Shown one piece after another: positions 17,077 through 26,681 of a DNA stretch of 64,000 nt. Numbering within the stretch: the stretch's first letter is position 1; each line of letters starts with the position of its first letter. The notes beneath the pieces were generated by a model. It saw only the letters and a program-made list of their open reading frames with translations. It ran no database searches and had not been told where the DNA came from. This DNA comes from Weeksellaceae bacterium TAE3-ERU29 (lineage in GTDB: Bacteria; Bacteroidota; Bacteroidia; Flavobacteriales; Weeksellaceae): positions 62,001 through 126,000 of the forward strand of contig JAHUUM010000005.1 in the NCBI GenBank assembly GCA_019218445.1, in the 5' to 3' direction. A program made the translations under genes and the position numbers.

Positions 17077-18536
17077 AATCCTTGTTTTAAAATATAATCT
17101 GCAACCACTTTTCCGGAAATTAAAGCAGGTGGAACTCCGGGCCCCGGCACGGTAAGTTGTCCTGTATAAAAAAGATTTTTAACTTTCTTATTGTTAATTT
17201 GAGGCCGTAACACACTGGTTTGAAACAAAGTATTTGCTAACCCATATGCATTCCCTCTACACGAATGATAACGGTTTTTAAAATCTTGAATCCCAAAAGA
17301 TTTCTTATAAACAATATGTTTTCTTAAATCCTCTCCCGTACATTTTTCAATTCGTTTTAAAAGCAATTGAAAATAATGTTCATGAATTTCTTTATTATCC
17401 TCTAAATCTACTGCCACAGGTACTAAAAAAAACAATGTATTCTTACCTTCGGGAGCTAATGATCGGTCTGTTTTAGAAGGGTAATTCACATAAAAAAGTG
17501 GATTTTCAGGAAACGCAAAATCATTGTAAATCTCTTTTGCATGGCGAGAAAAATCAGTATCAAAAAATAAGTTATGATGTTCTAAATTTAAATCCTCTTT
17601 ATCTACTCCCACATAATACAAAAGTGAGGACGGAGCAAAAACTTTTTTCTTCCAATAATCAGACGTATAATTTTTATTTTTTTTATCTAAAAGCGTTTCG
17701 GTATGTGCATAATCTGCACCACTTACTACTAAATTTGCTTCATAAAAATCTGTATCGGTTTCTACTCCCTTTATCACTCCATTCTCCACTTGGATTCGTT
17801 TTATTTCTTTATTTGTGAAATATTGTACGCCGAGCTCTCTTCCTAAATTAACCATTGCTTGCACTACACTATTCATCCCGTTTTCAGGATACCACGTACC
17901 TAATCCAAAATCGGCATAATTCATAAAATTATAAAAGGCAGGAGTATCTTCCGGTTTTGCTCCCAGAAAAAGTACGGGAAACTCTAATATACTTTGTAAA
18001 TCTTTATTTTTAGTGATTTTTTTAGTTTGATTAGAAATGCTTTTAAAAAATAAGTCTAATCGTTTAATCACCTTCCAATTCAATAATTCAGTTAATGAAC
18101 GTCCCGGCTGATATACTAAATCTTGCATTGCAATTTGATAGTTCTTTTCAGCACTTTTCAGGAAATTCTTTAATCTTTCTCCGCTCCCTATATCTATTTT
18201 TTCGAAAGTATTAATAATATTTTCCTTGGAATCAGAAATATCTATTTTATCATTTTTTCCAAAAAAAACACGGTATGCCGGACTCAATTTTTCTAATCGA
18301 TAATAATCGGAAACCTTTTTCCCAAAATCATTAAAAAACTTTTCAAACACATCGGGCATCCAATACCAAGAAGGTCCCATATCAAAACGAAACCCATTTT
18401 CTTCCAAAATAGAAGCTCTACCCCCTAATTGCTCATTCTTTTCAAAGACAATAACTTCCTTACCTTGTTTTTGCAAATAACAAGCTGTTGCCAATGATGA
18501 AAATCCGGAACCTATAACTATTGTTTTTTTAGACAT
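17073..18536 (-). CDS. crtI: Phytoene desaturase
   Basis: About 487 residues from ATG 18536 (MSKKTIVIGSGFSSLATA). An in-frame TTG 18 bp upstream is possible, but the ATG leads straight into the FAD-binding motif. The C-terminal carotenoid-desaturase signature GQLTVPGPGVPPALISGKVV is complete. It introduces four double bonds into phytoene to give lycopene. It is first in the operon crtI-crtB-crtZ-crtY-SRPBCC and is divergent from a MarR-type regulator; a -7 box lies 40 bp before the start. Confidence 0.94.
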   Translation of the reverse strand: MSKKTIVIGSGFSSLATACYLQKQGKEVIVFEKNEQLGGRASILEENGFRFDMGPSWYWMPDVFEKFFNDFGKKVSDYYRLEKLSPAYRVFFGKNDKIDISDSKENIINTFEKIDIGSGERLKNFLKSAEKNYQIAMQDLVYQPGRSLTELLNWKVIKRLDLFFKSISNQTKKITKNKDLQSILEFPVLFLGAKPEDTPAFYNFMNYADFGLGTWYPENGMNSVVQAMVNLGRELGVQYFTNKEIKRIQVENGVIKGVETDTDFYEANLVVSGADYAHTETLLDKKNKNYTSDYWKKKVFAPSSLLYYVGVDKEDLNLEHHNLFFDTDFSRHAKEIYNDFAFPENPLFYVNYPSKTDRSLAPEGKNTLFFLVPVAVDLEDNKEIHEHYFQLLLKRIEKCTGEDLRKHIVYKKSFGIQDFKNRYHSCRGNAYGLANTLFQTSVLRPQINNKKVKNLFYTGQLTVPGPGVPPALISGKVVADYILKQGL

Positions 18537-18575
18537 GGTTAATCTATTATCCAAGTAAATTTAATTATAAAAGGA

Positions 18576-18583
18576 CAAATATA
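18576..18583 (-). promoter_or_regulatory. -7 box of the carotenoid operon
   Basis: The minus strand reads TATATTTG, a perfect TAnnTTTG box, giving a leader of about 30 bases before the crtI ATG. Confidence 0.6.
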
Positions 18584-18592
18584 TTCTTTTAT

Positions 18593-18602
18593 TATTTAAA
18601 TA
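18593..18602. promoter_or_regulatory. Candidate operator between divergent crtI and marR promoters
   Basis: TATTTAAATA is a perfect 10-bp palindrome centred between the two divergent -7 boxes (18576-18583 and 18617-18624). MarR proteins bind such short AT-rich palindromes in front of their own gene and a divergent target. The assignment rests on position; the region is very AT-rich, so chance is possible. Confidence 0.4.
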
Positions 18603-18616
18603 GAAAATATTTTTAC

Positions 18617-18624
18617 TATTTTTG
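18617..18624 (+). promoter_or_regulatory. -7 box of the marR-type regulator gene
   Basis: TATTTTTG matches TAnnTTTG and contains the in-frame TTG (18622) that would otherwise look like a start codon. This favours the ATG at 18640 as the true start. Confidence 0.55.
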
Positions 18625-18639
18625 TATAAAATTAATAAG

Positions 18640-19287
18640 ATGAATTATAGCTTACTCAAAATAGTTATTTCAGAATTAGAAAAATTTCAAAATTCCGAGA
18701 AAGGAGAAAATGCTACATTAGATAATTTTAGAAATTATTTGAATGAACAAGCCTATCTAAAAGAAAGCCCTAAAAATATAAGTGAACAGGTAGGTAGTGA
18801 AGAACCTTCTTTGAATAACGAAATTTGTAAACAATTGCTAATGATGGGGCGTTATGCTAAATTTGCTTTAAAAAAGGGGCTTACCAATCAATCGGAGCTT
18901 ATTAATGAAGATTTCACTTATTTATATCGTTTAAGTGACTACCCTCAACTTACTAAAATGCAATTGATTGAAAAAAATGCTCATGATAAACAATACGGAT
19001 TGGTTATTATAAATCGACTACTAAAACATAAACTTATTGATGAAAAAATAAACCCTGATGACCGGAGAGAGAAATTCATTTATATTACCGAAAAAGGAAA
19101 ACAAATAGTTGAGAATTCTTTTGAAGACGTGAGCCGTACAGCACGTTTAATCTCAGGTAATTTGTCAAAAAAAGAAAAACAACAATTATTAAATTTATTA
19201 AAAAAACTTTCTACTTTCCATCACTTTATCTATGATAATTATAAAGATGCAGAAATGGAACAAATAGAACAACTGTTAAAACAGTGA
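18640..19287 (+). CDS. MarR-family transcriptional regulator, likely regulator of the carotenoid operon
   Basis: 215 residues from ATG 18640; the alternative TTG at 18622 falls in the -7 box. The winged-helix domain covers about residues 65-185: the segment LTKMQLIEKNAHDKQYGLVIINRLLKHKLI is the helix-turn-helix, and DDRREKFIYITEKGKQIV is the MarR wing. An N-terminal extension of about 60 residues is longer than usual. A MarR gene divergent from crtI is a frequent flavobacterial arrangement. Ligand unknown. Confidence 0.85.
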   Translation: MNYSLLKIVISELEKFQNSEKGENATLDNFRNYLNEQAYLKESPKNISEQVGSEEPSLNNEICKQLLMMGRYAKFALKKGLTNQSELINEDFTYLYRLSDYPQLTKMQLIEKNAHDKQYGLVIINRLLKHKLIDEKINPDDRREKFIYITEKGKQIVENSFEDVSRTARLISGNLSKKEKQQLLNLLKKLSTFHHFIYDNYKDAEMEQIEQLLKQ

Positions 19288-19373
19288 AAGTTATAAATAT
19301 TAAGGTAATCGGAACGTAATTTTACACCCTCGCTTTTTTATGAAATTAAATTTCTGTATTAAAATAGTAGATT

Positions 19374-20296
19374 ATGAATGGTTTATTTTCTAATAATATA
19401 TCTAAAATAGCTTTCGGACTTATAATAATTTTTCTGCTAAATGGTTGTGCAAGTCAAAAGTAGGGAGAAGATTGGGACAAAGAAAATCTAAAAGGGGAGG
19501 TTAAATCTTTTACCCAAATATCTTATAAAGCCAAAGAAAAAAATGGAATCATAGAAAAAGGGGAGAAAGAGAGAAGAGAATGGGATAATGATTTTCAAAA
19601 AGTATTTGATAAATATGGGAATTTACTTGAGGAGAGAATATTTCTGGGGCTAAGGAAGAGGTAATTACAAAGATAAATTATAGTTATGATAAATCAGGAA
19701 ATCTAATTGAAAAGAAAATATATAATTTACATGGAAGTGATGAGAAAAACACTTATAAATATGACAATAAAGGATATAGAATTAAAATGTATTCCGTTAG
19801 TATTCCTAAAGTGGAAATCGCATTACATGATGAAAAAGGAAATAAACGTAAGTTAAATCTTCCGAACAAAGGAATATATTGTACTTATAAATATGATGAG
19901 AGGGGGAATTTGATAGAAGAAAGAATTACAAGAGCAAAAGATGGAAGTTCAGCTGGTTATAAGATTAATAGTTATGATGAGAGCAATAATAAAATAGAAG
20001 AGAAAAAGTATAGTTCAGCTGGAGTTTTGGATACAAGAAATATTTATAAATATAACGAAAAAGGGGAATTGATTCAGCAGTCTATTTATACTTCAGATAA
20101 GTTGTATAGTAATATTTATTATAAATATAATAACAGAGGGGAGCGTATTGAAGAAAAATATGAATACTCTTCCATAATAATCAACTCAACATACAAATAT
20201 AAGTATGATGAAAAAGGTAACTGGATAAATAGAATAGAATTTATAGACGATAAACCAAAATATATTGAGGAACGTAAATACGAGTATTACGACTAA
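19374..20296 (+). pseudogene. Broken lipoprotein gene with KYDxxGN (YD-like) repeats
   Basis: A start at 19374 gives a lipoprotein signal ending LLNGCASQK (Cys25), followed at once by TAG at 19461. The same frame continues EDWDKENLKGEVKSF... until TAA at 19662. From about 19645 the coding continues in another frame (SGAKEEVITKINYSYDKSGN...) through an in-frame ATG at 19787 to TAA at 20294. Restoring one stop and one frameshift gives about 306 residues. Repeats YSYDKSGNLIE, YKYDERGNLIE, YKYNEKGELIQ and YKYDEKGNWIN recur every 25-40 residues, as in short secreted YD-repeat proteins. Only the 170-residue 3' piece (19787-20296) is still open. The stop and frameshift could be assembly errors. The 3' end overlaps rsmE by four bases. 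Confidence 0.8.
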
Positions 20297-21006
20297 AAGT
20301 TTTTATTCATCCAATTCGCAATAAAAGTAGCATTAAGTGCGGCTGTTTCTGTTCTCATACGTTGATTCCCAAATGAAATAGGAATGAAATCATTTTCTAT
20401 AGCAAGTTCTACCTCTTCTTTAGAAAAATCACCTTCCGGACCAATTAGGAATAAATAATTATTCTTTGGATTAATGGTGTTTTCTATTTTATTAGTTGGT
20501 AAATCATCGTAGCAATGAGCAATGAATTTCTGTCCGTCAAAGTCTTTGTATTGAGCAATAAAATCATTGAATTTAACCAAATCATGAATTTTTGTAACCT
20601 CCGCTTTTAGAGATTGTTTTATGGCGGCAATGCTTACGCGTTCCAAACGTTCGGTTTTAATATTTCGTCTTTCAGAATGAAAACTTTCTAAAAAACTAAT
20701 CTCATCTATCCCGATTTCTACGGCTTTTTCTATAAACCATTCAATTCGGTCAATTTGTTTGGTTGGAGCAACCGCAACGTGTAAATAATAATCTCTTTTT
20801 TGCTTATAATCAAGTTTCTGAATAATATTTAAAGTTGAATTTTTTTGGTGAGTAAATGAAACTTCCGCCTCAAAAATTTCGCTTTTACCTTCCGTAAATA
20901 AAACCTTATCACCTATTTTTAACCGAAGCACTTTTGTTAAATGATGGCTTTCGTTTTCGTTTAATAAAGCGGTATTTCCATTTTTTATGCCTATAAATAA
21001 ATTCAT
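20293..21006 (-). CDS. rsmE: 16S rRNA (uracil-1498-N3)-methyltransferase
   Basis: 237 residues: a PUA-like N-terminal part (GDKVLFTEGKSEIFEAEV, about 33-50) and a SPOUT C-terminal domain with KAEVTKIHDL (about 134-143), FLIGPEGDFSKEE (about 187-199) and FGNQRMRTETAALNA (about 213-227). It methylates N3 of U1498 in 16S rRNA. Three bases separate it from the upstream tsaD, so the two form one unit. Confidence 0.95.
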   Translation of the reverse strand: MNLFIGIKNGNTALLNENESHHLTKVLRLKIGDKVLFTEGKSEIFEAEVSFTHQKNSTLNIIQKLDYKQKRDYYLHVAVAPTKQIDRIEWFIEKAVEIGIDEISFLESFHSERRNIKTERLERVSIAAIKQSLKAEVTKIHDLVKFNDFIAQYKDFDGQKFIAHCYDDLPTNKIENTINPKNNYLFLIGPEGDFSKEEVELAIENDFIPISFGNQRMRTETAALNATFIANWMNKNF

Positions 21007-21009
21007 AAA

Positions 21010-22023
21010 TTATAGTTTATATCGAGCGATAGTTTTTTCGGTAATATCAGAAAACTCTTTATTTTTAAACTTAATACTTCCTACCATGGCAATCATTGCA
21101 GCATTGTCTGTTGTATATTCAAACTTGGGAATATGAGCTTTGTAGCCTTTAGATTCTAAATTTTTAAGTTTCTTTCTTAACTCACTGTTGGCTGAAACGC
21201 CACCTGCAAGAGCGAGGTCTTTTATGTCTAAATCTTTTGCTGCAAGTTCCAGTTTTTCAATACACATTTCGGTAATGGTATGCTGAACGGAGGCACATAA
21301 ATCATTTAAATTTTCGATTACGAAATCAGGATTTTTTTGTTTTTCTTTATTTAAGAAATTCATTACGCCTGTTTTTAGTCCGCTAAAACTAAAATCATAA
21401 GCCTCCATTTTAGGTTTGGTAAATTTAAACTTATGTGGATTTCCTTCCTGGGCGAGTTTATCAATCATTGGTCCGGCAGGATATTTTAACCCCAAAACCT
21501 TCCCGATTTTATCAAAAGCTTCGCCTGCGGCATCGTCTCGTGTTTCACCCATAACCTCCAAAGTGTTAAAGTTTGAAATTTTAACAATCTGCGTATGTCC
21601 GCCACTCACGGTTAAACATAAAAATGGAAACTCCGGTTTATGCTTTCCGGCATCTTCTATAAAGTGAGCAAATATATGGGCTTGCATATGATTTACTTCG
21701 ATTAAAGGAATGTCTAAAGCCACCGATAATGACTTTGCAAAATTACTTCCGACCAAAAGTGAGCCTAATAATCCCGGACCACGCGTATAAGCTATTGCAG
21801 ATAAATCTTTTTGTGTTACTTTTGCAGTGTCCAAAGCAGTAGCAACAACCGGCACTATATTTTGCTGATGCGCACGAGAAGCCAACTCGGGAACTACACC
21901 ACCATATTTTTGGTGTACTTTTTGACTGGCTATAATGTTGGATAATATAGTGTTACCTTTTATTACAGCCGCAGAAGTGTCATCACAAGATGATTCTATT
22001 GCTAAGATTAAGGGTTCGCTCAT
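21010..22023 (-). CDS. tsaD: tRNA threonylcarbamoyladenosine synthase subunit TsaD
   Basis: 337 residues from ATG 22023 (MSEPLILAIESSCDDTS); a TTG nine bases upstream is a less likely start. The metal-binding HMQAH (about 112-116) and GGVSANSELR (about 275-284) identify the Kae1/Qri7/TsaD family. With TsaB, TsaC and TsaE it makes t6A37 in ANN-decoding tRNAs. It is divergent from tamB with 38 bp between starts, an order I recall as common in Flavobacteriia. Confidence 0.96.
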   Translation of the reverse strand: MSEPLILAIESSCDDTSAAVIKGNTILSNIIASQKVHQKYGGVVPELASRAHQQNIVPVVATALDTAKVTQKDLSAIAYTRGPGLLGSLLVGSNFAKSLSVALDIPLIEVNHMQAHIFAHFIEDAGKHKPEFPFLCLTVSGGHTQIVKISNFNTLEVMGETRDDAAGEAFDKIGKVLGLKYPAGPMIDKLAQEGNPHKFKFTKPKMEAYDFSFSGLKTGVMNFLNKEKQKNPDFVIENLNDLCASVQHTITEMCIEKLELAAKDLDIKDLALAGGVSANSELRKKLKNLESKGYKAHIPKFEYTTDNAAMIAMVGSIKFKNKEFSDITEKTIARYKL

Positions 22024-22061
22024 AGGATACAAAGTTAAAGTTTAAAATTGAATTTAAAACC

Positions 22062-25000
22062 TTGAAGAAAATATTTCGTTACTTTTTTATATTTCTATTA
22101 GCTGTTATTGTATTAATAATATCAGCTTTAATATTGATTCAAATACCTGCAATACAAACTAAAATTATTGCTAAAGTTTTAGAGCGAGTAAATCAGGATT
22201 TTGGAACATCAATCAGTGTGGGAAGGGCGGATATTAATTATAAAGGTGATATTGTTTTGTATGATGTTGCTGCAAAAGATTTTAAAAACAAAGACTTTAT
22301 AAGCATTAAAAAATTAACTGCAAATCTGAACTTTTTAGACATTTACAGGAATTCAAGCGATATAAGAGTAAGACAACTAACATTGGACAAAGCCAATGTA
22401 AATGTAATTACTTACAAAGGTGATAGCATTTCTAACTTTATTAGGTTTGTAGATAATTTTTCTAATGACAAAGATACAACCGAGTCTAATTTTAAACTGA
22501 GAGGAAATCTTACTATAAACGAAAGTAAACTTGCCATTATCAATCGAAATTTACCTAAAAAAGAGCAAGTTTGGTTGGACTCCAGAAATTTAAATGGCGA
22601 AGTCAAAAACTTAGATATACAAGGAAGCGTTTATACAGCAGATATTAAATATTTAAATTTTTTAGCTCGAAAAAATGATGAAGATTTTGAATTAAAAAAC
22701 TTCTCTTCTAAATTTAAAAAGGATGATAAAGGGATATATTTTAATGATTTGAGTTTTAAAACTCAATCTTCTGATTTAAATGGATTAATTCATTTAAATC
22801 ATGATACTTCTGATGGTTTTTCGGATTTCAGTAATAAAGTTCAATGGAATATACAGTTGGCAGAAGGCGATAAGTTAGGCTTTAAAGACTTGCGATATTT
22901 TATACCTGATTGGGATAGAAATGAGATTTTAGATATAAGAGGAAATGTTACGGGCACTTTAAATAATCTAAAAATAAAAGATTTACATGTTGCAAACGGA
23001 GGAACTTTTATTAAAACAAATAATGTAAGTTTTCAAGATTTATTGAATGGCTCATACGGAGTTTATTCAAATGAAATAAAAGCAAAGACCTCTTATGAAG
23101 AATTAGTCAGGATTTTACCTACATTCCTAAATAAACATATAACTGATTATATAAAGCGTTTTGGTATAATTACTTATGGTGGGAAATTAAATATAAACAA
23201 AAATACTTTAGATATAGACGGAAGTTTAAATTCAGCTTTAGGAGATGCTTTCTTAAAATTGACAATGAATGATTTTTCGGGAGATACTCCTACGTATAAC
23301 GGCTATTTAAACACAGCCGGTTTTGATATTGGAAAATTATCAGAAGTTAGTATGCTTAATCAAGTAGCGGGAGTTGTTAATTTCAGTGGAAAGTCATTTA
23401 ATTTAGAAAAAATGGAATTAAATGCTGATGGGAAAATAAATTATCTGGATATTGCAGGACAACGGTACGATAATTTAACAGTGGACGGAGTACTTAAAAA
23501 TCAAGTGTATAAAGGTTTTTTAGCAATAAACGACCCATCTAAAGCAAAACTAAATTACGAAGGTTCTTTTGATTTCAGCTCTAAAAAAATAAAAGCAGAT
23601 TTTATTTCTAATATAGATTATGTGAATCTTAATTACTTTGGGGTAACTACTCGAAAAAACTCTTGGGTGAAAACTAAAGTAACAGGAGAAGCAACTTTCT
23701 CTGATATAGAAGATTTACAAGGTAATTTTACATTAGAAGAATTTACTTTTAATTCAGATACTTTACAGGTTAATTTACCCAAATCCAATATAGTTTTTAC
23801 TCAAAAAGAAAATCAAGATAAGATAATCGGCATGCAAGTTCCTAATTACTTATCTGCTCAAATGGATGGCAATTTCAAGATAGCGGAATTAGGCAATATT
23901 TTCTTAAACGGAGTGGGAGATTTCTTAGTAGATTACAAAAGAAAACCAATTACTAAAGGACAATATTTGAATTATTCTGTTTCAATAGAAGATGATTTTG
24001 TAAATTATCTTTTACCTGATTTAAAATTAAAACCTCAAACTTATGCAACAGGCAGAGTAATCCCCGATGAGAATATTTTTGATATAAATATTAGCTCTCC
24101 GGGAGTCAAATACCGAGACTATTCTGCTCAAGAACTAAGTTTAATAGCCGAGGCAGGAGACGAAAAAAGTATTCATTTAAAAGGGAAGCAAGCCAATATT
24201 AAAGATTTTTTAATTAGTGATATAACTTTAGACGGAAAAACTACAAACGATACTTTAAATGCAAAAATGCACTTTTTTGCAGGAGAGAATAAAACCTCTG
24301 AATTTGATTTAAAATTCTATCAAACTTTAACTGAAAATAAATTAATGAAAATCGGATTTTCTCCATCAGAAATTAATATGGAGGGAACAAAATGGCAAAT
24401 CAATCCGACTAATTCTATAGACACAGATTATGCAATTGTAGATTTAAATAAAAATATTTATAGAATATCTGATTTTGTTTTACAATCGGACGAGCAATAT
24501 TTAAAAGTAAATGGTGAATATATAAATGAAAACAATTTTAATTTACAAGCTGATATTCAGAATGTTTTATTACAAAAAGTAATTCCGCCTTCTTATAAAC
24601 CGGAATTAGGCTTAAAAGGTATTGCTAATGGAAAATTAAATATTAAAAAGGAAAATAATGTTTTAGAACCAATAGCAGATTTAAAAATAGATTCCATACA
24701 ATTAGATGGTAGATTAATTGGTAATTTCTCTACAGAAGCAACTTATGATATAGATAATGAGATATTTAACCTTACAGGGAGTTTAGATAAAAATAATTTA
24801 AATGTCTTATTTATAAGTGGGGCAATAAATAATAAAGGCCCAAAACCGGAATTAGACTTAGTAGCTGATTTAGATGAGTTTGATGTAGATATCTTAGGTA
24901 TTTTTTTAGATAAAGTAATGACTGATTGGAAAGGTAAATTATCCGGAAAATTGAATGTGAAAGGAGATATTTCAGACCCAAGTATAAGAGGAGTAGCTAC

Positions 25001-26558
25001 CGTTAAAAACATGGGATTCCGAGTGGTTTATCTCGGAACCTATTATCAATTTCAAGGAGAAAATGAGTTGTTCTTAAATAAACAACCGGGATTTGACGGG
25101 CAAATTGAACTGGATAACATTTCGTTCACAGAAACCACTTCCGGAACTAAAGGGGTTGTGGATGGATCCCTCATTTTTTCAGATTTATCCAGTTGGTTTT
25201 TAAACTTAGATTTTACTACAGATAAATTACTTGTCATGAATACCACTATAAAAGATAATGAACTGTTTTATGGTAAAGTTTATGGCGAAGGAGAATTCTT
25301 TATGTTTGGTCCTGCAAGCGATTTAGTAGTATCTGGTAGAGATTTAAATGTTTTACCTGGCTCAGTTCTTAACTTGAACACTTCTGGAACTAAAAGTACA
25401 GGAGAAAATAGATTTATTCAATTTTATTCTGTGGATGAAAATGGAGATATAACTTATGATGAAAAATTAGACCAAGTAATTTCAGGGTTTTCACTGGATT
25501 TAAATCTTAATGTAGATTCAGGTTCCATGGTCAATATAGTATTAGATGAAAAAGCAGATGATAAAATAAGAGCTCAAGGATATGCAAATAATTTTAAAAT
25601 ATCTATGAATAGAGCCGGTGCTTTAAATATTGATGGAGAGTATATTATAACAAATGGAGTTTATAACTACAGAGAAGGTGTGATTGTAGATAAAGAATTT
25701 AATATTGAAAAAGGAGGCTATGTTAGATTTAACGGAGACCCGTTCAATGCCCAAATGAATCTAAAAGCAATATATTCAAGAATAGTAAATAATTTAGGAG
25801 ATTATGTGGGGACAACATATGTTCAGCCAACAAAAGTAGATTTGATAGTATCTATAAAAGGTGATTTAAAAGATACAAATATAGATTTAGGAATAGAAGT
25901 ACCAAATGCTAACAGTCAAATAAAAACTATTTTAGACAGTAAAATTAAAAATAATATAGACGAAAGAATAAGACAAGTAGGTTCTGTATTAGTATTGGGT
26001 AGATTTGATTCTAATGAAACATTAACAACAAATACCGCAAGGGACGCTGCTACTGCTACTGCCTTTGAGCTACTCGGAAAACAAGTGGGTAATGTGTTTT
26101 CCAGTGTAATTCCGGGATTAGAAATCAATCCTACTTATTTACAGTCCACTACCGGAAAAAGCTCAGAAGACAGAATACAAACTCAGTTTAATTGGGCCTT
26201 GAACCCTCGTTTAAAAATAAATGGAGCAATAGGAACTCCTTTAGGTTCAGAATTAAACAGAGAAGTTACCACTTCTGTAGAGTTAGACTATGATATTTCT
26301 AAAAATGCAGATGGAGGACTTCGTTTAAGAGGCTTCTCTCGCCCATCTACTTTTGGATTAGAGAATTATAACGTAAATACTACTTATGCTCAAACTTATG
26401 GTTTAGGAATTGTTTATCAGAGATCTTTTAATAGTCTCAGAAATTTATTCCGAAAAAAAGAAGAAGAAATAGAAGAACAAACAAAAGTTAAAAATAAGCC
26501 AAAAGCCAAAAAAGACACAATAAATAAAAAGGTTTCTTTCATAAAATTTAATCACTAA
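22062..26558 (+). CDS. tamB: TamB, inner-membrane-anchored translocation and assembly module protein
   Basis: 1498 residues. An N-terminal signal anchor (about 5-27, FFIFLLAVIVLIISALILI) is followed by a very long beta-rich, AsmA-like then DUF490/TamB region that spans the periplasm as a hydrophobic groove. Late segments GVYNYREGVIVDKEFNIEKGG (around 1199-1219) and RLKINGAIGTPLGSE are typical of the TamB C-terminus. The frame has no ATG near the start: TTG at 22062 gives MKKIFRYFF, a normal beginning, and the next Met is far downstream, so TTG is essentially forced. Partner tamL is at 4381-6942. The C-terminus has a Lys/Glu-rich tail. Confidence 0.92.
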   Translation: MKKIFRYFFIFLLAVIVLIISALILIQIPAIQTKIIAKVLERVNQDFGTSISVGRADINYKGDIVLYDVAAKDFKNKDFISIKKLTANLNFLDIYRNSSDIRVRQLTLDKANVNVITYKGDSISNFIRFVDNFSNDKDTTESNFKLRGNLTINESKLAIINRNLPKKEQVWLDSRNLNGEVKNLDIQGSVYTADIKYLNFLARKNDEDFELKNFSSKFKKDDKGIYFNDLSFKTQSSDLNGLIHLNHDTSDGFSDFSNKVQWNIQLAEGDKLGFKDLRYFIPDWDRNEILDIRGNVTGTLNNLKIKDLHVANGGTFIKTNNVSFQDLLNGSYGVYSNEIKAKTSYEELVRILPTFLNKHITDYIKRFGIITYGGKLNINKNTLDIDGSLNSALGDAFLKLTMNDFSGDTPTYNGYLNTAGFDIGKLSEVSMLNQVAGVVNFSGKSFNLEKMELNADGKINYLDIAGQRYDNLTVDGVLKNQVYKGFLAINDPSKAKLNYEGSFDFSSKKIKADFISNIDYVNLNYFGVTTRKNSWVKTKVTGEATFSDIEDLQGNFTLEEFTFNSDTLQVNLPKSNIVFTQKENQDKIIGMQVPNYLSAQMDGNFKIAELGNIFLNGVGDFLVDYKRKPITKGQYLNYSVSIEDDFVNYLLPDLKLKPQTYATGRVIPDENIFDINISSPGVKYRDYSAQELSLIAEAGDEKSIHLKGKQANIKDFLISDITLDGKTTNDTLNAKMHFFAGENKTSEFDLKFYQTLTENKLMKIGFSPSEINMEGTKWQINPTNSIDTDYAIVDLNKNIYRISDFVLQSDEQYLKVNGEYINENNFNLQADIQNVLLQKVIPPSYKPELGLKGIANGKLNIKKENNVLEPIADLKIDSIQLDGRLIGNFSTEATYDIDNEIFNLTGSLDKNNLNVLFISGAINNKGPKPELDLVADLDEFDVDILGIFLDKVMTDWKGKLSGKLNVKGDISDPSIRGVATVKNMGFRVVYLGTYYQFQGENELFLNKQPGFDGQIELDNISFTETTSGTKGVVDGSLIFSDLSSWFLNLDFTTDKLLVMNTTIKDNELFYGKVYGEGEFFMFGPASDLVVSGRDLNVLPGSVLNLNTSGTKSTGENRFIQFYSVDENGDITYDEKLDQVISGFSLDLNLNVDSGSMVNIVLDEKADDKIRAQGYANNFKISMNRAGALNIDGEYIITNGVYNYREGVIVDKEFNIEKGGYVRFNGDPFNAQMNLKAIYSRIVNNLGDYVGTTYVQPTKVDLIVSIKGDLKDTNIDLGIEVPNANSQIKTILDSKIKNNIDERIRQVGSVLVLGRFDSNETLTTNTARDAATATAFELLGKQVGNVFSSVIPGLEINPTYLQSTTGKSSEDRIQTQFNWALNPRLKINGAIGTPLGSELNREVTTSVELDYDISKNADGGLRLRGFSRPSTFGLENYNVNTTYAQTYGLGIVYQRSFNSLRNLFRKKEEEIEEQTKVKNKPKAKKDTINKKVSFIKFNH

Positions 26559-26681
26559 TTTATGATATTAAATTGCTAATTAAACAATGAAATATATAAT
26601 CTAATAGAAAAAATTTTATTTTATTGTATAATTTACAAAAAATGTTATTAGATTTGTATATATTAAAAAAATCAAAAAATT

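Noticed and set aside
18537-18554. Upstream TTG start for crtI
   Set aside because: ATG at 18536 enters directly into the FAD motif and fits the leader length from the -7 box.
22412-26128. Several minus-strand frames inside tamB
   Set aside because: Shadows of the long plus-strand gene; low-complexity Ser/Leu/Phe composition typical of antisense frames.
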